Of a stretch of DNA of 64,000 bases, positions 1-8,982 are shown piece by piece. The stretch is from assembly GCA_016842085.1 (NCBI GenBank), contig JAEVEX010000063.1:1-64000 (forward strand), written 5' to 3'. This DNA comes from Candidatus Thermoflexus tengchongensis. Its GTDB lineage: Bacteria > Chloroflexota > Anaerolineae > Thermoflexales > Thermoflexaceae. Every line of letters starts with the position of its first letter. The stretch's first letter is position 1. The notes under the pieces are model-generated. The model searched no databases. It saw only the letters and a program-made list of their open reading frames with translations, and was not told the origin of the DNA. Made by a program: the position numbers and the translations under genes.

Positions 1-176
1 GGATCCCGTTCCTTTAACAAGCCGTGTTTCGCCACCCAGTAGGCGGCCTTCCCATCGGCAACCTTCAGAATGGCAGCACAGCGTTCCCGCACATAGGGAC
101 GAGGATCGTGATCTCGATGGTTAATCAATTGTTGGCGTTCCTCTTCCGTCAATGTCACTGTTCTACGTCGGGCCAT
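1..176 (-). CDS. IS630-like transposase, N-terminal fragment (runs off the window)
   Basis: The minus strand reads an open frame from ATG at 176 to the window edge, about 58 codons, beginning MARRRTVTLTEEERQQLINH. A strong ribosome binding site (AAAGGAG) lies 6 bases before the ATG. The Arg-rich start followed by a short helical segment that leads into a helix-turn-helix resembles the N-terminus of IS630/Tc1-type transposases or their HTH subunit. The DDE catalytic part would lie outside the window, so the family cannot be confirmed. The next gene lacks its 5' end and starts almost back to back with this one, so this gene probably belongs to an element inserted into it. An alternative is a chromosomal HTH protein of the same fold. 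Confidence 0.55.
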   Translation of the reverse strand, partial: MARRRTVTLTEEERQQLINHRDHDPRPYVRERCAAILKVADGKAAYWVAKHGLLKERD

Positions 177-236
177 CTTTCGCTCCTTTCATGCGTGATG
201 ACCCGAGTATGCCTTTACCGATCTTGACTGTCAAAA
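1..236. mobile_element. Probable insertion sequence end next to truncated gene
   Basis: The transposase-like gene start (176) and its 5' leader occupy this stretch. Recognisable binding-protein coding sequence starts near 237 with no signal peptide before it. The junction is therefore placed at roughly 225-240. I could not define a terminal inverted repeat or a target duplication, because only one end of the element is inside the window. Confidence 0.4.
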
Positions 237-1903
237 CTCATGAGGCGATCATGGATGGTCCCATCGACAGCCGCACCTTCGCCTATCAACCGGTGATCCT
301 GGAGAAGCTGCCCAGCATTAAGGACGGGGATGCTGTGGTTGAGGAGGTGGAGGTCTCCGAGGGGACCTATCCGATTGCGGATGCGGCCGGCAATGTGGTG
401 ACCCTCACCAAGGGCGTCAAGGTGAAGGTCCTGACGGATCCCGCCACCGGGAAGACCGAGGATCGGACCTTTGAGGGCGGCTCCATCAAGCTCCCCGTGA
501 TGAAGGTGACGTTCAAGATCAAGGACGGCATCAAGTGGTCCGATGGCCAGCCGGTGACGGCCGAGGACTCGGTCTTCTCCTTCGAGGTGGCCAAGGCCCC
601 CGAGACCAAGGTCTCCAAGTTCACCGTGGAACGGACCGCGGAATACAAAGCCCTGGACGCCCGCACGGTGCAGTGGGTGGGGATCCCCGGCTGGATCGAT
701 GCGACCTATTTCATCAACTTCTGGACCCCGCTGCCCAAGCATAAGTATGGCAACCTGACGCCGGCCCAGATGAACGAGGATCCCGATGTCAATCGCAATC
801 CGCTGGGCTGGGGCGCCTTTATGATGAAGGAGTGGGTGGCGGGCGACCACATCACCGTGGTGAAGAACCCGAATTACTGGCGCGCCGGGGAAGGCCTGCC
901 GCGGATCGACACGGTGATCTTCCGCATTGTGCAGGACACCAACCAGCTGCTGGCCCAGCTGCTCTCCGGCGATTGCGACATCGGCACTCAGGATGCCGCC
1001 TTCGATGCCCAGGCGGAGTTCCTGAAGCAGGCGGAAGCCGAGGGGCTGCTGAAGCCGCAATTCGTCCTGGGTACTTCCTTTGAGCACCTGGACTTCAACA
1101 TCCAGCCGGCGCCGGGGTATCAGATCGCAGCCGGCAACGATGTGTTCCAGGACAAGCGGGTGCGCCAGGCTTTCGCTTACTGCATCGACCGCAAGGCGAT
1201 CATCGACCGGGTGCTGTTCGGCCGCAGTGAGGCCCCGGCGGTCTACATGCCCTCCATCCACCCGCTCTATGCCAAGGATGTGGTCACGGTCTATGAGTTC
1301 AACCCCGAGAAGGGCCGCGCCCTCCTGGAGGAGGCTGGGTGGAAGGACACGGATGGCGATGGGATCCGGGATAAGGGCGGCCGGAAGTTCAGCGTGACCT
1401 ATGGCACGACAGCCGGCAACCGGCTGCGGGAGCAGGTCACCCAGATCATCCAGCAGCAGCTCAAGGAGAACTGCCAGATCGAGGTGAACCTTTACTACAA
1501 GCCGGCCCGGGAGTTCTTCGCCGACTGGCCGGATGGTCCGGTGTTCGGGCGTAAGTTCGATCTGGCGGAATACGCCTGGGTGACTGGCGTGGAGCCGCCG
1601 TGCGAGCTCTACAAGACCGATCAGATCCCGTCGGATGAGAACCCCGGCGGCCAGAACAACACCGGCTACAGCAACCCCGCCTACGATGAGGCCTGCAACC
1701 GCGCCCTGGGCACGCTGGATCCCGATGAGAAGAAGAAGTGGCATGCGGAGGCCCAGCGGATCTTCAGCGAGGACCTGCCGGCGCTGCCGCTCTTCGTCCG
1801 GCTGAAGATCGCGGTGGCCTCGCCGAAGGTGAAGAACTTCATCGTGGACCCGACGGCGAACTCCGAGATGTGGAACATCGAGGAGTTCGATATCGAACGT
1901 TGA
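237..1903 (+). pseudogene. Peptide/nickel ABC transporter substrate-binding protein (SBP_bac_5), 5'-truncated
   Basis: The frame is open to the TGA at 1901-1903 and gives about 555 residues of an extracytoplasmic solute-binding protein of ABC family 5 (oligopeptide type). Family features are FKIKDGIKWSDGQPVTAEDS, a VRQAFAYCIDRKAIIDRVL-type helix, the GDGIRDKGG loop and the C-terminal MWNIEEFDIE. The usual signal peptide/lipobox and roughly the first 60-80 residues are missing. In-frame codons before about 237 (ATG 152 or 191) belong to the adjoining insertion-like sequence and give no export signal. Even if translated, the product would stay in the cytoplasm. No permease or ATPase genes follow; a strong terminator comes directly after. 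The fold assignment is certain and the pseudogene status is an inference. Confidence 0.75.
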
Positions 1904-1922
1904 TCCTATGGGGTCCAGATCG

Positions 1923-1960
1923 CCGGGCGGGGGGATTTCCCCCGCCCGGTTTTTATTTTT
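1923..1960 (+). terminator. Rho-independent terminator
   Basis: A perfect 11-bp GC stem (1923-1933 with 1939-1949) closes a 5-base loop and is followed by a T-rich run to 1960. It starts 20 bases after the stop codon of the binding-protein gene. Confidence 0.9.
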
Positions 1961-2360
1961 TCAGGAAGGGACATCCGCCCCCCGGATGGGCGCCGAATGA
2001 CGCGCGCCCCTTCTGACCTGGGGTCCTGCTTCCCCTCGCCTCCCTGCCTGTGATATACTGAACACGCGATCCGCCAGATTGTCCCCTGAGGGGATTTGGG
2101 GCTGGGTGGGGCGCCTTCGGTGCTTCGCCCAGTCCCAAAGATATCTCTCTTCCCGCGGTCCTCTGGTCACGGGAGGGAGGAGAGGCTATCTCGCCTTTCT
2201 GGTTTGAACTCAACGGCATCATGTTGCTCTGATCATTCCCGGGGAAAGCCGTCACAGGATGTGGAGAGATGAGATGGCTTTCTACTTACGAAGAAGCGCG
2301 TTCCAGTAGCCCGGTGGTGCGGTGGAACGGGTGCTGGATGGGGAGGAGGTGGAGGACTTT
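1961..2360 (+). other. Intergenic leader of the tyrA-like gene
   Basis: This 400-base gap has no convincing gene. It holds an extended -10 promoter near 2051. After it comes a GC-rich leader with a possible hairpin at about 2098-2138 (GGGCTGGG... pairing with ...CCCAGTCCC around a CTTCGG apex). No T-box, TRAP-site or riboswitch consensus was recognised. Confidence 0.5.
2051..2059 (+). promoter_or_regulatory. Extended -10 promoter (TGATATACT)
   Basis: TG at 2051-2052, one spacer base, then TATACT at 2054-2059 form an extended -10 element. The -35 region is poor (CCCC-rich), as is usual for extended -10 promoters. It would drive the downstream prephenate dehydrogenase-like gene with a leader of about 295 bases. 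Confidence 0.45.
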
Positions 2361-3314
2361 ATGCGGATCACGATTCTGGGATTGGGAACCCTGGGGATCT
2401 CCCTGGGGCTGGCGCTCCGGCGAGCGTTGCCGGAAGCCCGGCTGGTGGGGCATGATCCGAGCCCGGAGCGGGCCCGGGAGGCGCTCCGCTGGAAAGCGGT
2501 GGATCGGACCAGCTGGAACCTTCCAGGGGCATGTGAGGAAGCGGATCTGATCCTGTTGACACTGCCCCTGGGGGAGATGGAGTCCACTTTCCGGGCGATT
2601 GCTCCTGTCCTGAAAGAAGGAACGCTGGTGCTGGACACGGCAGAGCTCAAGGCGCCGGTCATGACATGGGCGCAGGCCTATTTTCCCTCCTCCGTCCCAT
2701 TCATTGGCGGCCATCCCATCCTTCGTCCAGACGCGGGGGAGGAGCCTGGCCCGGATCTGTTCCGGGATGCTCTGTTCTGCCTGACTCCGCCCGCCCATGT
2801 GCCTGCCTGGGCCGTGGAGGCTGCCGCCGGGCTGGCCCATCGGATTGGTGCCCATCCTTTCTTCATCGATCCCATTGAGCATGATGGCTGGATGGCCGCC
2901 CTGGAGCAGTTGCCATCTCTGCTCGGCGCCGCCCTCCTGTCGGTGTGGTCCGCCGCCCCGGCCCGACGGGAGATGCCTCAGGCGATCGGGAGCCGCTTTG
3001 CCCGGATGACCGCGGATCTCCCGGATGCGCCCAGCGGACGCCTGGCGGCGATCGCCAATCGAGAATCCCTTCTCTACTGGCTGGATCGCCTGCTGGAAAC
3101 CCTGGGGCGTTTGCGGGAGGCGCTGACGGACGCAGGGAACGAGGCGGCTCTGGAGGACTTTTTCCGTGTGGCCCGCCAGACCCGGGAAGCCTGGTTGAAG
3201 TCCCGGAACGAGAGCCTACAAGCGTTGCCAACCCCGGCGGATCAGCCCGGCCTTCTGGAAACCATGCTGGGGCTCCACCACCTCCGCTCTCCCCGGAAGC
3301 GAAAGGAGGTTTAA
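2361..3314 (+). CDS. Prephenate/arogenate dehydrogenase family protein
   Basis: This 317-residue protein starts with a dinucleotide-binding Rossmann fold (MRITILGLGTLGISLGLALR, glycine pattern GxGxxG) followed by an acidic strand end (VGHDPS). The segment FIGGHPIL at about residue 110 is the counterpart of the GxHPM motif of TyrA enzymes, which carries the catalytic histidine. The C-terminal half is helical, as in the TyrA dimerisation domain. It would oxidatively decarboxylate prephenate (or arogenate) on the tyrosine route. ATG 2361 was chosen over the longer frame from 2322 because GGAGG precedes it and the Rossmann strand begins at once. It is a single gene, not linked to the trp operon. 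Nucleotide specificity and exact substrate cannot be read from the sequence. Confidence 0.75.
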   Translation: MRITILGLGTLGISLGLALRRALPEARLVGHDPSPERAREALRWKAVDRTSWNLPGACEEADLILLTLPLGEMESTFRAIAPVLKEGTLVLDTAELKAPVMTWAQAYFPSSVPFIGGHPILRPDAGEEPGPDLFRDALFCLTPPAHVPAWAVEAAAGLAHRIGAHPFFIDPIEHDGWMAALEQLPSLLGAALLSVWSAAPARREMPQAIGSRFARMTADLPDAPSGRLAAIANRESLLYWLDRLLETLGRLREALTDAGNEAALEDFFRVARQTREAWLKSRNESLQALPTPADQPGLLETMLGLHHLRSPRKRKEV

Positions 3315-3531
3315 GGACGGCAGCTTCGCCGCCGCCCCCAAATCTCTCTTTCTTCCTTACTTTCCCGCAAGCGGGAGAAAAAAGGGACAAATGGAGAGGG
3401 AAGATCTCTTCCCGATTCGAGCTGAACGGTGTTCATCCTGTCTCAAACCGCCTGAACGCTCAGGTCCTGAGCCAGGCATCCTGAGCACCCAGCTTGGGAC
3501 CTGAAGGCGATCCTTCTGGGGGACTCATCGG

Positions 3532-4842
3532 ATGCGGGTGTTAATGATCGCGCCGACTTCGTTCTTCAATGACTACGGGTGTCATGTGCGCATTCTGGAG
3601 GAGGCCAGAGTCCTCCAGTCTCTTGGGCTCCAGGTGAAGATTGTGACCTACTACAAGGGCCGCGATATCCCGGGCCTGGGTATTGTCCGCACTCCTCCCC
3701 TGCCGTGGCGTTCCCTCTATGAGGTCGGATCCTCACGACATAAGATCGCGTTTGATCTCTATCTCTCCGTAACGGCGCTGGCCACGGCGCTGCGCTGGCG
3801 TCCGCATCTGTTGCATGCGCATCTTCACGAAGGCGCGCTCATCGGGATCGCTCTCCGGACGCTGTTGCGGGTTCCCCTGATTTTCGATTTTCAGGGCAGC
3901 CTGACCGGGGAGATGATCGATCACCGCTTCCTGAACCCGGATGGGCCCTGGTATCCCCTGATGCGGCGGCTGGAGGTCTGGATCGATCAGCAGCCCGATG
4001 TGATCCTCACCAGCACGATGCACGGGGCTCGCCTGCTGATCGAGGCTTTCGGGGTGCTTCCGGAGCGGGTGATCCCATTCCCGGATGCGGTCAACACCGA
4101 GGTCTTTCGTCCCCCGCTTCCCGGGGAGATCCCGGAGCTCCAGCGCCTGCGGGGCGAATGGAGGATTCCCCCGGGGCGCCGTCTGGTGGTCTACCTGGGG
4201 CTGCTGGCTCCCTATCAGGGCACGGATCTGCTACTGGAAGCGGCCACCCGCGTGGTCCGTCTGAATCCTGAGGTTCACTTCCTGATTATGGGGTTCCCTG
4301 GGGAGGCCCACTACATGGCCCGGGCCGCTGCTCTGGGGATTTCGGATCACGTGACGTTTACGGGTAAGCTGCCCTATGAGCACGCCCCGGTTTACCTTCG
4401 GTTAGGCGAACTGGCGGTGGCGCCCAAAATGTCGGCCACGGAGGGGAGCGGGAAGCTGTTAAACTATATGGCCACCGGCCTTCCGGTGGTGGCCTTCGAT
4501 ACCCCGGTCAGCCGGGAGTTTATGGGCCGGGACGGCTATTATGCCCGATTCGGGGATGCGGAGAGCCTGGCGGAGTGGATTCTCTATGCCCTCCATCATC
4601 CGGAGGAATCCGTGGAGCGTGGCCGACGGCTTCGGGCCCGGGCGGTGGCGCATTACAGCTGGAGGGCCGCCGGGCAGACGCTGCTGGGGATCTATCAGGC
4701 GGTTCGACAGGGTGTGCGCCCTTCCGTATGGACCAGGGGGGTGGCCCGGAGAGAAGCGAAAACTCCGGTCGCCTTCGAGTCGGCAACTGAGAGGGCGGAC
4801 AGGGCCACCCGGGATAGCTCTGTCCGTCTCCAGAAAATGTAA
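3532..4842 (+). CDS. Glycosyltransferase family 4-like protein
   Basis: The 436-residue protein has the GT-B double Rossmann layout. The N-terminal acceptor domain begins MRVLMIAPTSFFNDYGCHVR and includes LLHAHLHEG. The C-terminal nucleotide-sugar domain begins near residue 220 (VVYLGLLAPYQGTDLLLEA), and KMSATEGSGKLLNYMATGLP corresponds to the donor-binding EGFGL-type motif. The last ~45 residues are polar and probably disordered. It likely transfers a sugar from a nucleotide donor onto a lipid or polysaccharide at the inner membrane face. An ABC-2 exporter permease follows 98 bases later, pointing to a surface glycan or glycolipid. Donor and acceptor are unknown. Confidence 0.85.
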   Translation: MRVLMIAPTSFFNDYGCHVRILEEARVLQSLGLQVKIVTYYKGRDIPGLGIVRTPPLPWRSLYEVGSSRHKIAFDLYLSVTALATALRWRPHLLHAHLHEGALIGIALRTLLRVPLIFDFQGSLTGEMIDHRFLNPDGPWYPLMRRLEVWIDQQPDVILTSTMHGARLLIEAFGVLPERVIPFPDAVNTEVFRPPLPGEIPELQRLRGEWRIPPGRRLVVYLGLLAPYQGTDLLLEAATRVVRLNPEVHFLIMGFPGEAHYMARAAALGISDHVTFTGKLPYEHAPVYLRLGELAVAPKMSATEGSGKLLNYMATGLPVVAFDTPVSREFMGRDGYYARFGDAESLAEWILYALHHPEESVERGRRLRARAVAHYSWRAAGQTLLGIYQAVRQGVRPSVWTRGVARREAKTPVAFESATERADRATRDSSVRLQKM

Positions 4843-4940
4843 GGGGGCTCCCTGTGCCGCATCGCGGCGCAGGGGGGAGAGGGCATTTTGGATCCTCCGA
4901 ATCCCCCGCGTCAAGCCTGCTTCAACGAGGCGGAAACGGG

Positions 4941-5753
4941 ATGCTCCGTGCGGTCATTGAATTGTGGCGTTATCGGGACCTGCTCTGGTTGCTCACCCTG
5001 CGGGATCTCAAAGTCCGGTATCGGAATTCGGTCCTGGGGGTGGCCTGGTCATGGATGAACCCCCTGCTGATGATGACGGTGTTCACGGTGGTCTTCACGG
5101 TGATGAACCGGGGGCCGGCCAGCCTTCCGCACTTTCACGCCTTCGTTCTGGTCGGCATCCTGGCCTGGAATGCCTTCGCCATCTCTGTGCAGGGTGCTGC
5201 GGAGAGCATCACCGCCAGCGCCCCCCTGGTTCGTAAAGTCTATTTTCCCCGCGAGGTCCTCCCCCTCTCGGTTGTCCTTTCGAATATGCTGAATTTCCTG
5301 ATCTCCCTGCCCATCTATTTCGTCATCGCATGGCTCTCGGGGATCCGGCCGACACCCTGGCTGCTGCTGCTGCCGCTGACGCTGCTGGCCCATGGGATGT
5401 TCACCGCGGGTGTGGCCCTGGCCGTCTCGGCTTTGAATGTGTTCTACCGGGACACCGGGCATATCCTGCAGGTGTTGTTGCTGGCCTGGTTCTTCCTGAC
5501 TCCGATCTTCTATCCGATATCGGTTCTGCCCCGCAACGCCTCGTTCCTGGGGATCTCCATAGACGTCTGGCTATGGACCCGGCGCCTGAACCCCATGGCA
5601 TCGATCATCGCCTCTTATCACGATCTCCTCTACTACGGGACTTACACGGCGCCGGAGTTCCTCATACGAACCCTGGTGACCGCCGGGCTGGTGCTGTTCC
5701 TGGGTTACGCGCTGTTCCGCCGGCTGAGCCCACGCTTTGCGGAGGAGGTGTGA
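4941..5753 (+). CDS. ABC-2 type polysaccharide/polyol-phosphate export permease
   Basis: The 270-residue integral membrane protein belongs to the TagG/Wzm/KpsM permease family. After a short cytoplasmic amphipathic N-terminus come LLTLRDLKVRYRNSVLGVAW and WMNPLLMMTVFTVVF, the classic ABC2_membrane start, followed by about six membrane helices. LLLAWFFLTPIFYP is the usual late-helix signature. ATG 4941 was chosen over upstream in-frame codons because it matches the family start. Such permeases need an ATPase (TagH/Wzt) encoded next door; here the next gene is on the opposite strand and unrelated, so the ATPase must lie elsewhere. It probably exports the product of the upstream glycosyltransferase. 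Confidence 0.85.
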   Translation: MLRAVIELWRYRDLLWLLTLRDLKVRYRNSVLGVAWSWMNPLLMMTVFTVVFTVMNRGPASLPHFHAFVLVGILAWNAFAISVQGAAESITASAPLVRKVYFPREVLPLSVVLSNMLNFLISLPIYFVIAWLSGIRPTPWLLLLPLTLLAHGMFTAGVALAVSALNVFYRDTGHILQVLLLAWFFLTPIFYPISVLPRNASFLGISIDVWLWTRRLNPMASIIASYHDLLYYGTYTAPEFLIRTLVTAGLVLFLGYALFRRLSPRFAEEV

Positions 5754-5777
5754 AGCGAGCGGCTCTGGAGATGACCA

Positions 5778-7094
5778 TCAGGCGGAACCCGGTCGTTCCA
5801 GAGCGGAGGCGAAGGGTTCTCCAGCCCGGATCACGGTGACCGGGATGCCGGCGCTTTCCAGTAGAGGGAGAACGTGAGGGCTGATCTCCGGCCCGCCGAA
5901 GGAGGCAGCTTCCAGCACCATCGCGGCCACGCGGATCCCATGGGAATCCAGGCTTCGAGCGGCCATGGCCCATCGCGGATCGCCGGAGGGGGTGATCAGG
6001 ATGAGGATGGAGCCACGGGCCATGCGGAGGGCGTGGGATTGCAGCACCTGGTGGAAGGGGATCTCGCCATGAGCTCGCAGAAGCGCCAGTCCCTCGAGGA
6101 GGCGTTCCAGCTGGCCTTCCCCCCGATGGGGCGGCAGGAGGAGCCGCCGGGAACCGTAAGCCAGGATCCCCACCATCCGCTCACGTCGCAAGAGGTAGGC
6201 GGCCAGTGAGGCCGCGAGGGCGATCGCATATTCTTCCGTCGAGAGGGGAAGAAGCCGGGGCCTCCCGGCCAGCCATTCCTCCTCATCCCGATCCGGCTGA
6301 TGGATGTGAACATCGGCCATCATATCGAGGACAATCCATACATCCGCGGCGGGCTCCTGATCGAATTCCTTCACCATCAAGCGATCCCGCCGGGCTGTGG
6401 AGGGCCAGTGGATCCGATGGAAGGCGTCCCCCGGCTGATACTCCCGCACCCCTCCGGCGTTGGGGGTCACCTCAGGAGTCCGCTGCCGCGCGGCTTCCGT
6501 CCCCCGCCAGAACCCGGCCGGCAGGCCCAGCCGCCGGATCGGCAGGATCGGCGGATAGATCAGCACCTCATCCGTTTCCACGAGCTGCAGGGTGGCCTCG
6601 AAGAGGCCGAACGGATCCGTTCCAATCAGGGTCAGAGGCCCGAGGCGGTAGAGCCCCCGTCGGCGGCAGCGCGTCCGCACCGTCCACAGGCGTTCCCCCC
6701 CTCGCCCCAGGTTATCCAGCACAAAGCTGGCCCGGTGGCCAGGAAGCGTGGAGCCATCCCGCACCTCCAGCCAGATCTTGGGGAAGAAGCCGGTGTTCCG
6801 GAGGACGAGGGTTTCCTCAAAGAATCCTCCCACCGCGTTGCGCCGGGAACGAGGGATCCGCTGGATCTCCAGATCCCGCACGGCGCTCCAGGCCCAGACG
6901 AAGGAGAGGATGAGCAGGGCGAGGAGCAGATAGGTGAGGTTATACAGGATCGAGCGACCGGTGATCATCGCCGCCAGGCTAACGATAACGGTCAGCAGAA
7001 GGAGACCCCGCGCCCGCGGCCGCAGGGCCCACCGGAGGATCGGCCGCTCCGGTGAAGAGGATCGAGAGGACAGCCAGGAGGGAAGCGCAGTCAT
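5778..7094 (-). CDS. DUF58 domain-containing membrane protein
   Basis: This 438-residue protein has two hydrophobic segments near the N-terminus (about residues 30-70). A beta-rich region follows (FFEETLVLRNTGFFPKIWLE), then the DUF58 signature YQPGDAFHRIHWPSTARRDRL at about residue 255. The C-terminal third resembles a von Willebrand A fold (DVWIVLDMM; ILILITPSGD). DUF58 proteins usually sit beside MoxR ATPases and transglutaminase-like proteins; neither is present here. The ATG at 7094 overlaps the end of the upstream OB-fold gene by 4 bases, so the two are translationally coupled. Function is unknown; a membrane-linked chaperone or assembly role is only analogy. Confidence 0.8.
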   Translation of the reverse strand: MTALPSWLSSRSSSPERPILRWALRPRARGLLLLTVIVSLAAMITGRSILYNLTYLLLALLILSFVWAWSAVRDLEIQRIPRSRRNAVGGFFEETLVLRNTGFFPKIWLEVRDGSTLPGHRASFVLDNLGRGGERLWTVRTRCRRRGLYRLGPLTLIGTDPFGLFEATLQLVETDEVLIYPPILPIRRLGLPAGFWRGTEAARQRTPEVTPNAGGVREYQPGDAFHRIHWPSTARRDRLMVKEFDQEPAADVWIVLDMMADVHIHQPDRDEEEWLAGRPRLLPLSTEEYAIALAASLAAYLLRRERMVGILAYGSRRLLLPPHRGEGQLERLLEGLALLRAHGEIPFHQVLQSHALRMARGSILILITPSGDPRWAMAARSLDSHGIRVAAMVLEAASFGGPEISPHVLPLLESAGIPVTVIRAGEPFASALERPGSA

Positions 7095-8752
7095 GGGGAT
7101 CGGACCTCCCACGGCACGGTGGGGATGAGCTGAAGCTCTCCCCGATAGAGGCGGACCTGCCCGATAACCTCCACTTTTGCCCCTTTTTCTTTCAATCGCT
7201 CCGGAACCATGGCGGCGACATTCTCCCACAGGATCACCGGGAGCGCCCCGCTTTCATCGCGCACGATCAGGCGCAGGCCGGCGGAGAAGCCCCCCGCCTC
7301 CACGATTTCTCCGCGGATCTGCACCCGCGCGCCCCGGTCATCGGGCCTCAGGCTTCCGATGGAACGGAGGGGCGCATCCGGACGTATCCCTTTCCGCACT
7401 ATGATGTCACGACCCCGCTGGGGAAGCAACTCCAGCTCCCCGCGATACAGCGTCAGCACCCCCGTGGCCCGGATGGTCGCCCCCGGGTAGATCCCCTCCC
7501 GCCCCGGCACCTCCGCCATCTGCCGGTTCGGGATGAACAGGCGGAGGCGGTGTCCGTTCTGTTCCAGGACCACCGCCCATCCCGCGGAGAAACCCTGGAG
7601 GTCCGTCACCTTCCCCTCAACCGTGAGGCGGGCTCCTGGAGATTGGGTGGAAAGCTCGTGAAGCGGGAAGGGCGTGGCGGTCGGCCGCGGACGAGGAGTT
7701 AGGGAAGGCGTGGGCGAGGGAGAGGGGGTGGGAAGCGGAGTGGGCATGGGGGAGGGGGAAGGCGTGGGCATTGTAACCGGAGGTTCCCAGCGCAGATCCA
7801 GCGAGAGCTCCGGGAAGAGCACCGTTTCCCCGCGGACCCGCCGCAGTCTTCCCCATGCGTGAAGCTGGGCGCCCACCGGGGGTGTGGCGGTGAGGGCCAT
7901 CTGAAGTTCCCGGGAGAGCCCGATCTCGATCGTTCCCGTATCATCCTGGACGGTCCATCGGCTTTCGGAGCGCTGGAGCAGAAAGCCGGCGATCCCCACC
8001 CAGGCGCCATCCGGGAGGTCAATCGCCTGGGCGATCGGCCGGGGGGTGGGCGACCAGGGGATAAGGGCCCATCCCTCCGGGTCATCCAGCACCACCTGGA
8101 GCGTGTCCCGGTAAAGCCCCAGCGCGCCCGTGATCTGAAGCCCGGCTCCCAGGGGGAGCTCCGGCCGTCCGGCCAGGGCTTCATACCAGGCCACCTCCAC
8201 CACCCCGGTCTCATCCTGGAGCCGAACCAGGGTCAGGTTCGCATAGGGGCGGCGCACGCTTCGGATCTGGCCAGCGACCCGAACTCGCGTTCCGATGGAG
8301 GCGTTCGAAAGCGATCCCAGAGAAAGGGCAAGCGGCTCCGGCCGTTCGATGACCAGGGCCTCGGGCGAGAGGATCTCCAGCATTCGGGGATCCGAACCCT
8401 CCCGCACCCGTCCCTCCACGGTCACGATATCCGCAGTTCGAGGGATGCGCCCCTGGCCCTGCAGCGCCGTGGCGACCGGGCCGGAAGCGAGGACCAGGAG
8501 GTCCGCCATCCCATCGCTCAGCTGGAAGAGGAGGCGGGGCCCCTCGGGATCCCAGCGGGGCGGCTCCATGACCGCGCCCTGCACCCGGATATATCCGGCG
8601 AGGTCTTCGGACTGGAGCTGCGAAGGCGAGCGGGTGGGCGCCGGATAGAGCCGGATCTGCAACCAGAGGGCCAGCAGCCCGGCGAACGCCAGAGCCAGAG
8701 CCCCCAGGGTTCGGCTTCGGGGGATACCCGGTGGGATATAGCGGGTCCGCAT
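7091..8752 (-). CDS. Membrane-anchored protein with repeated OB-fold domains
   Basis: The 553-residue product starts with basic residues and one hydrophobic helix (about 14-31), so it is exported and N-terminally anchored. The rest contains at least four OB-fold-like units of the nucleic-acid-binding (tRNA_anti-like) type. Their cores are VRVAGQIRSVRR...VRLQDETGVVEVAWY, WVGIAGFLLQ...WTVQDDTGTIEI, LTVEGKVTDLQGFSAGWAVV and VQIRGEIVEAGGFSAGLRLI. A Pro/Ser/Thr linker of about 40 residues separates the second and third units. OB folds of this type usually bind DNA or RNA, so finding them outside the membrane is unusual. It precedes and overlaps the DUF58 gene. Function is unknown; ligand binding by the OB units is inferred. 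Confidence 0.65.
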   Translation of the reverse strand: MRTRYIPPGIPRSRTLGALALAFAGLLALWLQIRLYPAPTRSPSQLQSEDLAGYIRVQGAVMEPPRWDPEGPRLLFQLSDGMADLLVLASGPVATALQGQGRIPRTADIVTVEGRVREGSDPRMLEILSPEALVIERPEPLALSLGSLSNASIGTRVRVAGQIRSVRRPYANLTLVRLQDETGVVEVAWYEALAGRPELPLGAGLQITGALGLYRDTLQVVLDDPEGWALIPWSPTPRPIAQAIDLPDGAWVGIAGFLLQRSESRWTVQDDTGTIEIGLSRELQMALTATPPVGAQLHAWGRLRRVRGETVLFPELSLDLRWEPPVTMPTPSPSPMPTPLPTPSPSPTPSLTPRPRPTATPFPLHELSTQSPGARLTVEGKVTDLQGFSAGWAVVLEQNGHRLRLFIPNRQMAEVPGREGIYPGATIRATGVLTLYRGELELLPQRGRDIIVRKGIRPDAPLRSIGSLRPDDRGARVQIRGEIVEAGGFSAGLRLIVRDESGALPVILWENVAAMVPERLKEKGAKVEVIGQVRLYRGELQLIPTVPWEVRSP

Positions 8753-8844
8753 GATTGAGGTCTCCGAATCCGAAGGGATTCACTCATAGAAATGATAGCC
8801 AGCCGGGCGAGGGCAGAGCCGATCCCTGGGAGCAGGAGCCATCG

Positions 8845-8905
8845 GTAGGAGCCGCTTTAGCGGCGACCTTTAGCAGCGACCGGTCGGGGCTGAAGCCCCT
8901 CCTAC
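8845..8905. repeat. REP-like palindromic element
   Basis: The 61-base element is bounded by GTAGGAG (8845-8851) and its complement CTCCTAC (8899-8905). Inside are two smaller palindromes, GCCGCTTTAGCGGC and GGGGCTGAAGCCCC. This nested layout is typical of bacterial REP/BIME elements. It lies between divergently transcribed genes. Confidence 0.75.
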
Positions 8906-8982
8906 GCTCCTGCGCTGGAATGGCCTCTCCGCCGGATCCCCGCTAAACTCCTCTCCGAGAAGCCCGTATGCCGGAGGGCGCG

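Noticed and set aside
215-1744. 509-codon minus-strand open frame
   Set aside because: Shadow of the binding-protein sequence; composition is His/Leu/Gly-rich and matches no family.
3315-3531. Repeated CCTGAGC segments and AGGTCC/GGGACCT pairing before the glycosyltransferase gene
   Set aside because: Structure is possible but matches no known regulatory RNA; too short and degenerate for a claim.
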